Counted from the first letter of the stretch, positions 1-12,797 are shown. The stretch is DNA of 64,000 nt from Armigeres subalbatus (GCF_024139115.2 NC_085140.1:156576452-156640451); one strand, 5' to 3'. Numbers and translations: made by a program. Notes: generated by a model from the sequence alone, not told the origin.

Positions 1-1328
1 TGATTTTAACTAAATGATTTTAACAATAAAACTTACCCAATGATCTGGGAAACTCATGGAGACAAAACATCCGTTGGTAGTTGTTTTTTTTAAAAGAAAC
101 AACCAACCATGCGTCCGCTTCTCAGCCGCCATAAAGGCGGTTCGTTTCTTATAATTTGTCAGTTGTTTCGCTAGAATGTAAAACATTTCAGTTTACTATT
201 TTGCCTGCTATTTTGATTGTTTTTCCTCTAAACCTCCGCAATATTAGATTTATTTTTTCAATTTAACCCAATTGTTTCAAGTATCGTTTGGCTTGTAGGA
301 TGATTCTTTGTTTACATGAAAGTCGCGAAAGTTTCCTATTGCCAACCAGAGATTGAACCTTAGGTGAGGAAGCCCCGGTCTGGACACTAGTTTACACCAC
401 GTTGTAACCGCTAGCCTCTAAATTTGTTTGTTTTTGTTTATTATGATTTGAAGACACACCAAAAAACCATCAGATATTCAACCGCCTGCCTTCCTTTGGC
501 AAGGTGACAAGCGGAGAGCGGAGTGAAATCAAAAGATTTCATAACCCGAGCACATCACTTGGTTTTTGAATTGTAGAACCGTCAGTTAAACGGCCTACTG
601 GTGCGTAGCTAAACTGGTGAGCACCCAGCCAAGTAGCTACGGTTGAGCATGTTGCTCGAGCGATTGCCGGGTGCGGGTAGGCCGAAGAGAATGTGATAGC
701 GAATCGTCAAACACGTGCTTTCTCGCTGGTGGTTGTGGAGGCTTATAGCATACAATCGTAAATACGTATGCCACCACTACTATACACACGGTTAGTTCTT
801 CTTTAGTGCAGATCTTCATTAGATTTATAAGTTTCAGCATAGGTAATTATTGTTGCTGCAAATTGCAGGTCTCGCAAAAACGAGTGGTAATAATTTTAAT
901 TGTAGGGTGACCACTTGATATTTTTCCAAAGGACTATTCACTCAAAACGTTGCGAAAAAGGAGGACATTTGGTTGGAAAAGGAGGACATGGGAAACAAGA
1001 TAACGTATACAAATCTTCCTATTTTTGATATTACATTGATCGATTTTACGTTTTTCTTTGATTGAGAATATTCAAAAATGTCTGTAAGTTGTGACACATA
1101 CGACATATTCTTTCTTTCTAATTGACAAACTCCAACTGGGACATTGCCGATTTGTAGCGCAGTCTTTCTCAAGCGCTTATTCAGTTATACCTAAGCTGTG
1201 AAAACCGTATTTCTAATGGGAATACATATAGCAATTGTGAACAAAATAATGTTGAATATCAATAACTTGACAATTACAGCGATATTCCATGAAACTTTAA
1301 CAAGAGTAACTAAAATCTAATGATTTTC
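1..1328. other. Unassigned AT-rich DNA
   Basis: No coding region or element is recognised here apart from the SINE-like segment at 341-420. Open frames in this stretch are short and have no recognisable motif. Confidence 0.5.
341..420 (-). repeat. tRNA-like SINE fragment
   Basis: On the minus strand this segment has a box-A-like GGCTAGCGGTTAC (plus 403-416) followed about 45 bases later by a box-B-like GGTTCAATCTC (plus 351-361). That order and spacing resemble the RNA polymerase III promoter of tRNA-derived SINEs. No tail or target duplication was found, so the ends are approximate. Confidence 0.4.
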
Positions 1329-2124
1329 GCACACTCAAAATAATTTTCACTTAGAAGCTACTTAAAAACATATGCAGATATTTTCCATGTAGTTTCGGGT
1401 GTAAAAGTTAAATGATTCTTTAGTGATAGCACTCATTATTCTTAATTCACTAGAAAATACAATAAAATTTAAGTGAATTTTCGTTCGGCCATGTACTTAA
1501 ATTTTAAGTGAAACTTCGATAATTTTTTTTCTATAGTATCCCTGTAGTTGATATCCCGTCCACTAGAAGCGGACGAAGGCAATAAAACGAGTAGAAAATC
1601 AATTCACACTCAATTTTGTTTTTTGCAAATCGTTCTCATAATGCTTCGGTAAAATGTTTCATTTGCGATTGTTAATAAACATACATTTCGCTCTGAGAAC
1701 CCCACTCATATATTTTTCATATACAGTTAAACCTCCATGAGTCGATATTGAAGGGACCATCGACTCATGGAAATATCGACATGTGGAATAGGAAATCTTT
1801 GGAAATCTGATTGAAGAGACCATCACAGTAACCCAGAAAATATTTTTTAATATGGGATAATTTGCTTCCATGAGTCGATATCGAGTCATAGAACATCGAC
1901 TCATGGAGGTTTGACTGTATTCATTTTGAGTAGAATTCACTAAAAGAGTATATAGATATTATTTTCTATGTTTTCAAATGAATTCCACTACATTTCTTAT
2001 TGAGATGCTTTTGTGATTTGAGTAAGTTTTATTAGATTCCAGTAAGGCCAATGAAAGTTTAGATTTTTAAAGTCTACATGAATTTTTATAGTGGATTTAA
2101 AGTGCCAATTATTTTGAGTGTGCG
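1329..2124. mobile_element. TIR element (MITE-like), outer member of a nested pair
   Basis: The left end GCACACTCAAAATAATTTTC is mirrored at the right end, where the reverse complement reads GCACACTCAAAATAATTGGC. The inside is AT-rich and non-coding, and a second MITE sits at 1724-1917. No clear target duplication was seen, so the exact ends and superfamily are open. Confidence 0.6.
1724..1917. mobile_element. MITE with TA target duplication
   Basis: The terminal inverted repeats of about 23 bases start CAGTTAAACCTCCATGAGTC on the left and CAGTCAAACCTCCATGAGTC on the reverse-complemented right. TA dinucleotides flank both ends (1722-1723, 1918-1919). The motif CCATGAGTCGAT recurs subterminally in both directions, so each end can also fold alone. 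This fits a Tc1/mariner or pogo-type non-autonomous element of 194 bp inserted into an older element. Confidence 0.8.
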
Positions 2125-2524
2125 CCCCATCTAGCCAAAACGTCCCCATTTGATTTCTACAAAACTATAACTAACTAAGGATAAAAATCAGTTGATTCCT
2201 GATATTTGTAAAACCATCATACTATGTGAATGTGAAAGTATTTTTGTATTACATAATGAAAATATTAGCAAAATACAAAAAGTTACAGTTTTGATGTAAC
2301 TTTTAATGTTTGTTTGCTCAACATTCTGGAGCGACTCTAGCATACTGTCCGCAAAACTTGCACTGGAACACTCAGTTGGGCAACAAAATAACTTTTCTCA
2401 GTGGTTAAGGTGAAGGTGGGTTGAGTACCAAAACAAAGCTTTGAAAGTATTGGTACAATGAAAACTGTCATGTACTGTATTAGTATTGGTGTCGTATTTA
2501 TAAAAAAAAACAAAGAATATTAAT

Positions 2525-3527
2525 AGGGTGGTTCAAAAAACGACCCAGCCCCACCACACTCACTCGATTCCGTCTCATGCTCCGAGTGTCCTTCAAAAAC
2601 CGATTTGAGAAAAAAACTGGTTGAACACAATCCGGTTCAAGTTTGTATGAAAACTAGTATCGGAAACTAAACCTTTCATTACACTACTGGCTACTGCGCC
2701 TCCCTCCAAACGCTGGCGAAAAGAGAACCCACATAGCTGAAAGCAACATTCCAGAGACTTCACTGAATGAAACCTCACTACAGGAAAGATCCATTGATTA
2801 CATAACACAAAAAATGGCATTTTATACCCCGCTCGACCCAATGTCACACTTTTTGTATGAAGTATCTGCCCCTGGTGCGATAGATATCACAGACAAGTTC
2901 TGGCTATTTTGTTGAATTACACGTTTAACTGATGCCTTCTAAGAAGCCTACACACTTAATTTTTTTTACCGAGATCTCAGCAAAATGGTCAATTTTTACC
3001 GAGATTCGCACAGCCGTGCCCCAGCAAACATGTTTTTTGCCGAGATTTCTGTCAAAGTTGCTGAAAATCAGTAAATAATTTGCCGAAAATCAGCTGACAA
3101 ACGACATTTTTGCCGGAATATCAGTTTTTATTTTGCTGGCTCACGGCTGTGCGGATTTTTGCCGAGCTACAGAAATAAAAACTGAGTGTGTAATAATCAT
3201 GCTAAAGATTCGTAGCCTTGATTAAAATTGACTCCCAACCATTGGAACGACCATTCAATGTACGTTGTCTTTAACTCTATGGAGTTAAAGCTCTTGAATA
3301 TTTCATCCAGTCATATGGTCTCCCCCTCGCCAGCGCCGAATGACGGAATGCCACAATCAGAATAATGTAAAATTCAACCTCACCATATCAACTGTCATAC
3401 AAACCTGAAACGACCTTTGCACGGTGTAAGCCTCTATTCAAACCAACCCAAACCATCGGATGACACCCAAATTATGAATCATAATCGACTGAGCGTGGCG
3501 GAGCAAAATAATTTTTTGAACCACCCT
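2525..3527. mobile_element. 1.0-kb TIR element, non-coding
   Basis: It is bounded by a 16-bp inverted repeat AGGGTGGTTCAAAAAA (2525-2540; complement at 3512-3527). No transposase is visible. A second inverted-repeat element lies inside at 2951-3190. No convincing target duplication was found, so the superfamily is not assigned. Confidence 0.6.
2951..3190. mobile_element. MITE nested in the 2525-3527 element
   Basis: The ends CACACTTAATTTTT (left) and the reverse-complemented right CACACTCAGTTTTT are imperfect inverted repeats flanked by TA (2949-2950, 3191-3192). Inner inverted segments around GCACAGCCGTG and CACGGCTGTGC, and several copies of a CCGAGAT/GCCGA motif, make it strongly foldable. 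Confidence 0.55.
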
Positions 3528-3625
3528 GATCATCAGTTTGCTGCTGCCGGTGCCGCTGTTTACATTCGCTCCGAGATCAGCTCTTAATCGGTTTTTTTCG
3601 GGCAAAAATATCAGTTTATATTATA

Positions 3626-3756
3626 ATGCTGTCCAATGGGCAGCTCGAAGTAGCTCGAAGTTGTTCCCGTCCTGCTCGTTCTTTTTTGTCAACAAATGGG
3701 CATGAGCAGGACAGGGAGAAACTTCGAGCTACTTTAAGCTCTCATTGGACAGCACT
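3626..3756. mobile_element. Foldback MITE, copy 1 of 3
   Basis: About 55-bp arms beginning TGCTGTCCAATGGGCAGCTC fold onto the right half ending in GAGCT...CATTGGACAGCAC. The arms hold a short direct repeat GTAGCTCGAAG. Related copies lie at 32547-32676 and 52588-52722. Insertion is next to A/T dinucleotides. Confidence 0.8.
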
Positions 3757-4190
3757 TATGTTTTCGGTTCAAACGAGTGACTGATTTCAAAAAGTGATGT
3801 TTAATTTGCATTCTATCAACATTTCGGGCTGGTCATGTGCGGAGAAGTGAGTGAAAATTTGAATTTTCAATGCCCTTTGAGAAGATGTGAAGTGCAGTGA
3901 TAAACCCACCAAATCGCGAGTGGCTATTAAATTGGCACGAAATTGCTGATTAATGCTATAATTCGTGCCGAAATGCATAGGACTTTTTGAAGAAAACATG
4001 TTAATTATCACGGGAAGTACATAAACATGCTGTGAACAGGTTAGTAATTTGAATAATAAACTTTTGTTCAATGTAGTTCGATGCATTCGAATGTTGGTGG
4101 AAGAGGAGTGCGGGAGGAGTGGGGTTGACCCGTGGAAGGTCCGGTGCCATATTGACTGCCATCGTGGTACTCTTCCAACTATGTCCTTAA

Positions 4191-4452
4191 TCTATATAAT
4201 AAAAATGAAATGGTCTGTGTTCGTATCCGCATAACTCGAAAACGACTGAATGGATTTTCTTCATTTCTTCAGCAAATAAGTTCGTTATCGTTTCCGACGG
4301 GTTTATATGATATTCCCTCAAGCGAAAATTGAGAGAAAAGTTGAGTAAATCATGGAAAACTAAAACCAAGATTCGTATGGCATTTTTGCATGGGCAGTTC
4401 AAAACGTCCATTTTTGCCTACTATGCAGGACAACGTCTGCCGGGTCCACTAG
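4191..4452 (+). mobile_element. Short non-autonomous Helitron
   Basis: It starts TCTATATAATAAAAATGAAA and ends CGTCTGCCGGGTCCACTAG, with host A before and T after. These are the 5'-TC and CTRR-3' ends and A/T insertion site of Helitrons. It has no inverted repeat or target duplication, as expected for rolling-circle elements. There is no helicase and the length is 262 bp. The start motif and the GCCGGGTCCACTAG end match insect Helitron relics as remembered. The usual 3' hairpin is weak here. Confidence 0.7.
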
Positions 4453-5501
4453 TATTATATAAAATTGCTTCCATCTTCAAAAATGTTACGGTCAAAATGC
4501 TCCAGTGTAGGCAGGACAATATGCCGTTACCAACTGGACACAAGCGCAGCGAGCCTGCTTCCAAATGATATGGAAAATATTGAAATGTATTTCACACCTG
4601 CTTAAATGGACTTATGTTGGTTTTTAAATGTCAAGCTTATAAGGATTTGTAACCTAATAAAGGGCTATGAAACGTCTTTGGTTACGGTGGTGCGTATTGC
4701 CCAGGCACTTTTTGAAATAATTTTTTTCACGGCTTTTCAAAAAAGCTTTATTACGTATTCTCTGTAATATTTTTATATGACTACTCACAGGCAATGCATT
4801 TGCAACTTTTTGGACCACCAAATAACACAAAGTTAGCATAAATTGCGTTAAAAAGTAAAAAGTTTTCATAGGTATTATCTTAAAGGGAGGGGGACATATT
4901 ATGCATATTATACCGTCTCACCCTACTATTCTGAACATGTAGCAATAACCGATCGAATATTACTGAAAACCAACGGAGATGTTTCCTGCTTGCTTTTTCA
5001 TGGCAAGTGCTAGCCTTCATCTCGCGTCACAAAAGTAAATTTTTATGCGGTTTGCACATCTGGAAACCATTTTTTCGTGTATGATGCAAGTGAGCAGGTG
5101 AAAAAGTACTTTTTGCTTTTGTCTGTCGTTTACTTTTAGAATTATGTGCTCCTAAAAGTGCTATGTAGTTTTTAAATTGGAATCCAACGCGATTCACCTC
5201 AATTTTCCAACAAACTGGCTGGATTGCTCATCGCACTCGAAGAGGTCTTCTACTAAAGTAAACGTCCATTAAGGCGGCAATCGGTTCGTTATATCCAAAC
5301 AAAGTCATGTGTTGACTGGCCGCAACATTCTACTCTGTTTCCGGATCCAATCGAAGATGTTAAGCATCGATCTCGCCATACATCAACTTAGCAATAGCCT
5401 GTTCTGCCGTAATCTGGAAAAGTGACGTATGGGTTAAAATACGACATACACTTGCGTTCTGAATAATAGCAATGAAGGCTGATTTCAATACAAAATTACC
5501 A
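4453..5501. other. Unassigned DNA
   Basis: No motif-bearing frame, tail or terminal repeat was recognised in this stretch. Confidence 0.4.
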
Positions 5502-5518
5502 ATTTAGATGTTAAATAT

Positions 5519-5756
5519 CTTGGCTGTGCATATGCACAGCACATGTTTCGAAATAGACAAATTGATATGAAATTCGCGAAAAAGAATCCACGTGTCTTGG
5601 AGGGACTCGAACCCTCAACCTCCTACTCTCTAGATAGGCATGATAACCCCTACAAATCCGCCCAACCCGTTGTTGGGGGAATAGAATGCGATCCTCTCGT
5701 TTAATAAACAATGTGCACTCGCTTGGCTGTGGATATACAACAGTAAAGCACATGTG
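5519..5756 (-). repeat. tRNA-like SINE or repeat with direct-repeat flanks
   Basis: On the minus strand the segment contains a box-B-like GGGTTCGAGTCCC (plus 5602-5614) after GGGGTTATCATGCC, resembling the body of a tRNA-derived SINE. TTGGCTGTG...CACATGT occurs in direct orientation at 5519-5547 and 5722-5756, bracketing it. Whether these are target duplications or element sequence is unclear. Confidence 0.4.
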
Positions 5757-8106
5757 GAGGCGGACAAATCAAGCATCCGAAAGATATTCAATTTGCAAAA
5801 AAACAGCTAACCGCGGTGGAGGTTGGTACTCGGATTCTGATGGCTTTTCCGCAAACGTGACCTTTAAGTGGTCTTGTTGTGTTGCCCCAACTAACAACGA
5901 CAAGCTAAAAATAAGCATCTAAGTTGAATTATGGTTTATTTGTGATCTTCATAGCTGAATAAAATGGATGCTGAATAATTCGCTAGACAGATTTCATCTC
6001 AGCATTTGATCCAACTAATATTCGGCTTGTCCTACTTATTTGTTTACTACCTTTATTTGAGGTCGAGCTAACGTTTTAGTTTTATCACATTTCAGCACAT
6101 TGAGGAAGTTTATCAATGTGCTGAACTAATGATTCTCAAAATTCTCTGTTCGACTATGATGTGATGCTCTAAAAGGGTGGTCAAAATGAGTTTGAATAGT
6201 AGATTAATAAGCAAGCATTAGACATCCTTCTTAAACTTTGTCCTTCTTTACCATTGGATTTAACTTTTACCGGATCTATCGCACTGTGGAAGAAAACATT
6301 ATAATAACAAATAATGGTTAATGCTTTTCCGTTTGGAAGAAAATCGCGATAGCTTGAATTATTGATATTTAGATAGGAAAATAATAATTTATTTTCAAGA
6401 CATTGTTGGATTCATTGTCAAGAACACTTTTTATATTCGTGGGGCAATACATAATTATTCCGTGATACATAATCAATTCCTGATCTATAAAGCTGTTGGA
6501 GATTATAACGAACAAAATTGCTGAAGCAATGAAGAAAGTTCATGCAGTTGTTGTAAGGTTGTGCGGTAACGAACACAAACGAATTCATAAAAATAATCGA
6601 CCGTTTAGCATGTCTGTTACAGATTTCCTATGTACTGGTTGTTTTTCTATTTGTAAATAAATGTCGATATGTGTAGTTACATATTTACTCGCTGCATGTG
6701 TGGTATTGATGGCACAATCATATCGCAACCGGTTATTTAGAGATTCCGAGCAAGGTCGAACATGAATTCATTAAATTTTCATAAACCCCATCATTGGAGA
6801 CGAATTTTATTTTATCGTTTTGACAATATTTTCTTATATTTTTCCCAGTGTTCATTGGTTATGACTGGCTGAACAACGGTTGAAATGAAAATCTTGTACA
6901 GTTATTAACAAACTGTAGTTTGACAGATTGACTTGTTGATTAAGAGTCCATTTACATATGATTCATATTCAGCCATACGATTATTTATGTTTTGCATTGA
7001 GTAAGCCATAACTTACAAATCAAGGATGGCGCGGATGGCAACGTTACCGGCGGATGATCAAATGTCAACAGTTCAAGACCCGATTTAGGAAAATTTTAAA
7101 ATGATTATATGAAAATAGCAATTGCAATACGTGTTCAATGGAGATCTTGATGATGTTACTTTTAATGCGTTATTATTTTCGAAAAATTTACATGTATTTG
7201 AATTGAGGCTAAGTAAAATGCTTACTAAAGGTTTAACGAAACAGGTAATAAAATTGTTTTTCAAAATGAGATGTTGTAGCTGTATAATTTCTCCAAAATT
7301 GTGTGAACAAAGCCTGAACAGAAGTTGCGATAAGAAATAGTACAGACATAATTCAACACAGTGCTGAACTGAATCATCACACTGATGTTAGTTAAACTAG
7401 TGAATGTTTGTTGGGGCAATATTGCAAATTTATTCCAAAATTGAGAATTTCAATCCAAAATGAACGATGCTGGACAAAATGCGCCACCCAAAAATGATAA
7501 TCAAAATATTCCAGTATTTTTCATCAAAATTTTCAAACTATTCTACACAAGATTGTGTCAACTCTATCCTTTCAGTTAGTCAATGTCTCAGTCTCAGACT
7601 GATGGCAATGAGGTTGAAACATTTTTTGTATCTATAAAAAAGCATTGAGGACAGAAAACGCCGAAATAATGTTTTATTTTTTTAAATTTTTTAATACAGA
7701 GTTTTTGACTGATTTTTATCGTTTGACGGCATAAATTTTTTTGTTGGCTACAGCTGTCAACGATTTTGAGACAAAATTTGGGAAATAAACCAAGAAAAGG
7801 GGGTGGCGCTTTTTCCCAACCGGTGCATTTTATACATATCTTCCCCACCTATTTATTGCCCAAAATGCTTTTGTTAGAATACAATACAACTCGGTTTTTA
7901 AATCGGAAAAATATCCACATAGTGCAATTATCTTATATATGTTTTAAGATTCCAACAATTTTTCAATAAATATCGGACCCGTGATTTTTGTTGAAGCTTC
8001 TGCAAAATAATAAAGCATTAACTTGAGCTGTCGTGAGAATTTGTTTGCAGACGAGGTGCTGCATCTTTATATCCCATAATAAATACATAACAGACATGAG
8101 GATGTG

Positions 8107-8108
<2 letters not shown>
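5757..8108. other. Unassigned AT-rich DNA
   Basis: About 2.3 kb without a recognisable gene or element. The open frames in it are short, AT-biased and lack known motifs. Confidence 0.4.

Positions 8109-8160
<52 letters not shown>
8109..8160. repeat. T52 homopolymer
   Basis: An uninterrupted run of 52 T lies 62 bases left of the Juan-like insertion. Read on the minus strand it is a poly(A) preceded by target DNA that continues beyond the Juan-like element at 12809. It could therefore be the tail of an older minus-strand retrocopy. No AATAAA was seen just upstream. Confidence 0.85.
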
Positions 8161-8162
<2 letters not shown>

Positions 8163-8210
8163 GTGGAAGTTCTATCAATTTTGCGAGGCTTGTTTAAAAC
8201 GGAGAACGAA

Positions 8211-8222
8211 CGCGTGCTGAAT
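8211..8222. repeat. Left 12-bp target duplication of the Juan-like element
   Basis: CGCGTGCTGAAT occurs here and again at 12797-12808, directly after the poly(A) tail, fixing both insertion ends. Confidence 0.85.
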
Positions 8223-8486
8223 TGAGACCGCATCGTGCTTTCGTGCTGTGCGGTTCTTTCTCTTTGCGGAAGGAAGTTTTTAATACTACCCGAAGCTATT
8301 TTAATTTCAACGGTGCTTCTTAGCGCTATTTCTACCCACTGATCCCGTTACGATCTTTGCAAGGACCCGTGCCTTCGTTTTACGTTGGACCCGTTTGCGG
8401 AAGTAAAATTCCGACAAGCGGTGGTAATCCTGCAGGGACACCGTTCTGGGAAAACCTCTAAGAAGGTCACGTCTCCACGCTCAGCA

Positions 8487-9902
8487 ATGAGTATTAATAA
8501 AAACAAGAGGAAGGGAGTCTCTGAATTCTCCACTTCCTTCAAAGAAACAAGGTTTCAAGACCGTCCTGCCCAAGCGCGGAAAAAATAGAAGGAAGCTGGA
8601 GACTTCAGATATTCCTTCTAAATCTAACGTTGACATTATTTCTTCTCCCATCGAACTGAGCAATCAGTTCGATTTGATTAATAACGAATTTGAGGAAATC
8701 GAATCTACCTCTAGCCCAGGTGATTCGATTCATGCGAAGAAACAACGGATTCCGCCAATTGTGGTATCTGTTGCCGAGTTTTCTGGCTTTCGGAATGAAA
8801 TCTTGAGTAACCTTCGGGGATCACGGTTTCATTTCAGATTGCTAGGAAGGGTGACTGCCGCGTTTTGCCGGGATCCTTTGACGATCGCAAACGTCTTCTC
8901 CAGTATTTAACTGAGAAGCGCCATAAATTCTTCACATACGACGACAAAACTGAGCGATTGTTCAAAGTCGTCTTGAAAGGTCTGCCCAGTGATGACAAAT
9001 CACTGGATGAGATTAAAATTGAAATTTCTGAATTACTTGGATTTTCACCAGTCCAAGTAATTAAGATGAAAAAAGAAATCCCACTCTGGTACTTCCCAAA
9101 GGGCATTTCTCAAGAATTTTATTTAGTTCTCTTTAACAAAAGTGAACTAAATAATATGAAACGTTTGGAAAGGCCTGTATTATGTCCCATGTCCGTGTTA
9201 CATGGGAACATTTCCGCAGGCCTGGGGGAAATTTCCAAAATCCCACTCAGTGCCGTAAGTGCCAAAAGTGGGGTCACGGAACCAAACATTGCCACATGGA
9301 TGCTAAATGCATGATTTGTGGTGGAACCTCTCACGCCAAGGACGCTTGTCCTGTGAGAGAAGATTCCAATAAATTTAAGTGTGCAAATTGTGGGGGTAAT
9401 CATAAATCCAATTTCTGGGAATGCCCTTCACGCAAAAAGTTTTGAATTCCCGTGCAAAATTGATGACGGAAATTCCAATCGGATCCCAGATTCGACGGGT
9501 AGAAATTTTTCAAACGCTCAAATTTCGAAACCAGTTACCGGTCGAGCAATTCATACCCACCACAATTCACAAACAAATTTTGCCGCTCGTCAACGGGTAG
9601 CAAGCACGTCAGTAAATTCCAATTCGAATGTACCTACGTATGCAAACATCGCTGCTGATAGCTTTGGTAGACCAAATTTCTCTTCTCAAAATGAGGTTTA
9701 TACCCATGTCCCAACGGAAAATAATGGTCATGTTGCCGATTCAGGTAACATGACTGCTTCCGGTTTTGATTTTTTAACTAAACAATTGCATCACATGATT
9801 GATGCAATGTTCAAAGCAAATACCATGCCAGAAGCTGTTCAGGTTGGTATAAAGTACACACAAAAAATTGTTATCGGACTCCGTTTTAATGGAACTAAAT
9901 AA
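8487..9902 (+). pseudogene. Juan-like ORF1 (gag-like nucleic-acid-binding protein), frameshifted
   Basis: In active Jockey elements ORF1 binds the element RNA and forms the RNP. The start is ATG 8487 (MSINKNKRKG). The frame shifts near 8517, 8820, 9185 and 9440. The readable pieces give a lysine-rich N terminus, a central RNA-binding-like region (FDDRKRLLQYL, 8873-9110), and three zinc knuckles at 9245-9425: CRKCQKWGHGTKHC, CMICGGTSHAKDAC and CANCGGNHKSNFWEC. A Ser/Asn-rich C terminus ends at the TAA at 9900. ORF2 starts 14 bases before this stop in another frame, as in related elements. Confidence 0.82.
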
Positions 9903-12541
9903 TTGTGTGAAAGTTCTAAATTGGAATGCCCGCTCTCTAAAGGGTAAGGAAGATGAATTATTCAACTTCCTAACAGTTCATAATATGTGCATATTGCCAT
10001 TATAACAGAAACCTATTTAAAACCAGGACTCTCCATTAAAAGAGATCCAAATTATTTTATCTACAGAAATGATCGTCTTGACAGCGCCTGTGGTGGGGTC
10101 GCCATTGTCATCAATAGACGTATCAAACATAAATTATTTTCTTCATTCAAACCAAAGTTTTTGAAACCTTGGGAGTTTCTGTTGAAACAAATTTTGGACA
10201 ATTTTCCTTCATTGCAGCCTACTTGCCTTTTCAATGCAATGGGCAGCAAAAAGAATTTGTTGAAAGCTGATCTTCAAATTCTGACTCGCATAACAAATCT
10301 AAATTCTTCGTAATTGGTGACTTCAATGCCAAACACCGTTCATGGAATAATGCTCAAAGCAATTCCAATGGTAAAATTTTATTTGAAGATTGTTCTGCGG
10401 GATATTATACTATTCAATATCCCAATGGACCAACTTGTTTTTCTTCCAGTCGAAATCCTTCTACAATTGATTTAGTTTTAACGGATTCAAGTCAGCTGTG
10501 TGGCCAATTGGTAACTCATGCTGACTTTGACTCTGATCACCTTCCTGTGACATTTGAAATCTCACAAGAAGCCATTTATAATCCAATCAGCTCTACTTTT
10601 AATTATCATAGAGCTGATTGGGATTTATATAAAACGTATATCGATAGGAATTTTGATGTTGATATTCCTCTCGATACCAAAAGTGATATTGATAATGCTC
10701 TCGTATCTTTGACAAATTTAATTGTCGAAGCCAGAGGCATTGCAATTCCGAAATGTGAAGTTAAATTCAACTCCATTATTATTGACGACGATCTTCAGCT
10801 ACTGATCCGTCTTAAAATGTGAGAAGAAGGCAATACTAAAGAACTCGCGATCCCGCGTTGAAAGTTATTTGGCGAGATTTGCAAATGAAATTAAAAACGT
10901 TTCGCTATTCTGAGAAATACCAACTTTGAGAATAATGTCTCGAAGTTGGATCCCAGTTCGAAACCCTTTTGGAAATTAACGAAAATTCTTAAAAACCTCA
11001 AAAGCCAATTCCAGCGCTTAAAGAGGGAAATAAAATTTTATTAACAAATGGCGAAAAGGCTCAAAACTTGCTCAGCAGTTCGAGAGTGCCCATAATTTTA
11101 GTCTAGGTCTCACTAGTCCAATTGAGGATCAGGTTACACGAAGGTTCGAAGACATTCTCAACCCAAAAAAAAGGATTTTGACCCTTCGTTGGGAACTAAT
11201 TTGGATAAAGTGAGATCTATTACTAGAAAATTTAAAAATATGAAAGCCCCGGGTGATGATGGTATTTTTTACATACTTATCAAAAAACTTCCTGAGAGCT
11301 CTTTATCCTTTTTGGTTAATTTATTTAACAAATGTTTTCAATTGGCATACTTCCCAGATAAATGGAAAAACGCCAAAGTTGTTCCAATTTTGAAGCTGGA
11401 CAAAAATCCAGCTGAGGCTTCTAGTTATCTGCCCAATCAGTTTGCTTTCTTCAATAAGCAAACTGTTTGAAAAGATTATTTTAAATAGAATGATGGTTCA
11501 TATTAATGACAATTCTATTTTTGCTGATGAGCAATTTGGTTTTCGCCATGGGCATTCAACCACTCATCAGTTATTAAGAGTTACGAACTTAATTCGGCTC
11601 AACAAATCTGAAGGATATTCGACTGGAGTTGCTCTTCTTGATATAGAGAAAGCATTTGATAGTGTTTGGCATGAAGGTTTGATTGTAAAATTGATGAATT
11701 TTAATTTTCCTCTGTACATTATTAAACTGATCCAAAATTATTTATCAGATCGTTTCACTGCAGGTAAACTATCAGAATTCTAGATCTGATAGATTACCTG
11801 TTGGAGCTGGTGTTCCCCAAGGCAGCATACTGGGGCCCATATTGTATAACTTTTTACTTCTGAATTACCTGATTTACCACCAGGGTGTCAAAAATCTTTG
11901 TTTGCAGATGACACAGGTCTCTCAGCCAAAGGGCGAAGCCTTCATGTCATTTGTAGTAGATTGCAAAAAGTTTGGATATTTTCTCCACTTACTTGCAAAA
12001 ATGGAAAATTTCCTGAATGCTTCCAAAACTCAGCTTATAATTTTCCCACATAAGCCGAGAGCTTCTTATTTGAAACCTTCTAGCAGACATATTGTCACTA
12101 TGAATGGGGTTCCAATTAATTGGTCTAGCGAAGCTAAATATTTAGGACTTCTGCTAGATCAAAATTAACTTTTAAAATCACATTGAAGGCCTTCAAGCCA
12201 AATGTAACAAATATATTAAGTGTCTATATCCACTTATAAACAGAAAATCAAAACTTTGTCTTAAGAACAAACTTTTGATTTACAAACAAATTTTTAGACC
12301 AGCCATGTTGTATGCTGTGCCAATATGGACTAGTTGCTGCAATACCAGAAAGAAGGCACTTCAGAGGATTCAAAATAAAATTTTGAAAATGATTCTGAAG
12401 TTACCTCCGTGGTATAGTACCAATGAACAATAGAATTTCTAATATTGAGACATTGCAACAAATGTCCAACAAAATAATTTCCAATTTTAGACAAAAATCG
12501 TTGCAATCTTCTATTGCAACGATTAGCTCCTTGTACCCTTA
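9889..12541 (+). pseudogene. Juan-like ORF2 (endonuclease plus reverse transcriptase), frameshifted
   Basis: ORF2 proteins nick the target and prime reverse transcription there. The start is ATG 9889 (MELNNCVKVLNWNARSLKGK). The N-terminal apurinic-type endonuclease shows AIITETYLKPG (about 9990), IGDFNAKH (about 10313) and FDSDHLPVTF (about 10525). The reverse transcriptase shows KAPGDDGI (11240), EQFGFRHGHST (11528), ALLDIEKAFDSVWH (11630), GVPQGSILGP (11808) and LFADDT (11899), the catalytic box. Several frameshifts (near 9985, 10160, 10820-11180, 11435, 11780, 11860 and 12165) break it. The last readable codons end at SLYP-stop near 12541. Confidence 0.85.
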
Positions 12542-12759
12542 GTATAAATTAGGTTAAGTTTAGTTTAATTAGAAAACATTGTAATTCCTACATGGTTTAA
12601 TTCAACCAGAGGAAATATCGTAACTGCCAGAGGCAATTGAAATGTATTAATAATATCTAAAAGCGTAACATAGCAAATAAGGATGATAGTGTTAAGAAAA
12701 CACGGAACACCTAGTCTAAGAGATAAATGCATGTATTAGATAATTAGCAAATAAAATTA

Positions 12760-12796
<37 letters not shown>

Positions 12797-12797
<1 letters not shown>

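Larger units (their letters stand above)
8223..12796 (+). mobile_element. Jockey-clade non-LTR retrotransposon, Juan-like
   Basis: Full-length-looking LINE of about 4.57 kb: a 5' leader, ORF1 with three CCHC knuckles, an overlapping ORF2 with endonuclease and reverse transcriptase, a roughly 220-bp 3' UTR and a 34-A tail. It lies between 12-bp direct repeats, so the insertion appears complete rather than 5'-truncated. Frameshifts in both ORFs show it is dead. Size, architecture and protein motifs resemble mosquito Juan elements of the Jockey clade. Confidence 0.88.

Noticed and set aside
5602..5680. Functional tRNA gene
   Set aside because: Box B is good, but no complete cloverleaf could be drawn and the context is a dispersed-repeat type; same conclusion for 31320-31410 and 31660-31750.
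7963..8178. Poly-lysine ORF on the minus strand
   Set aside because: It is the translation of the T52 homopolymer.
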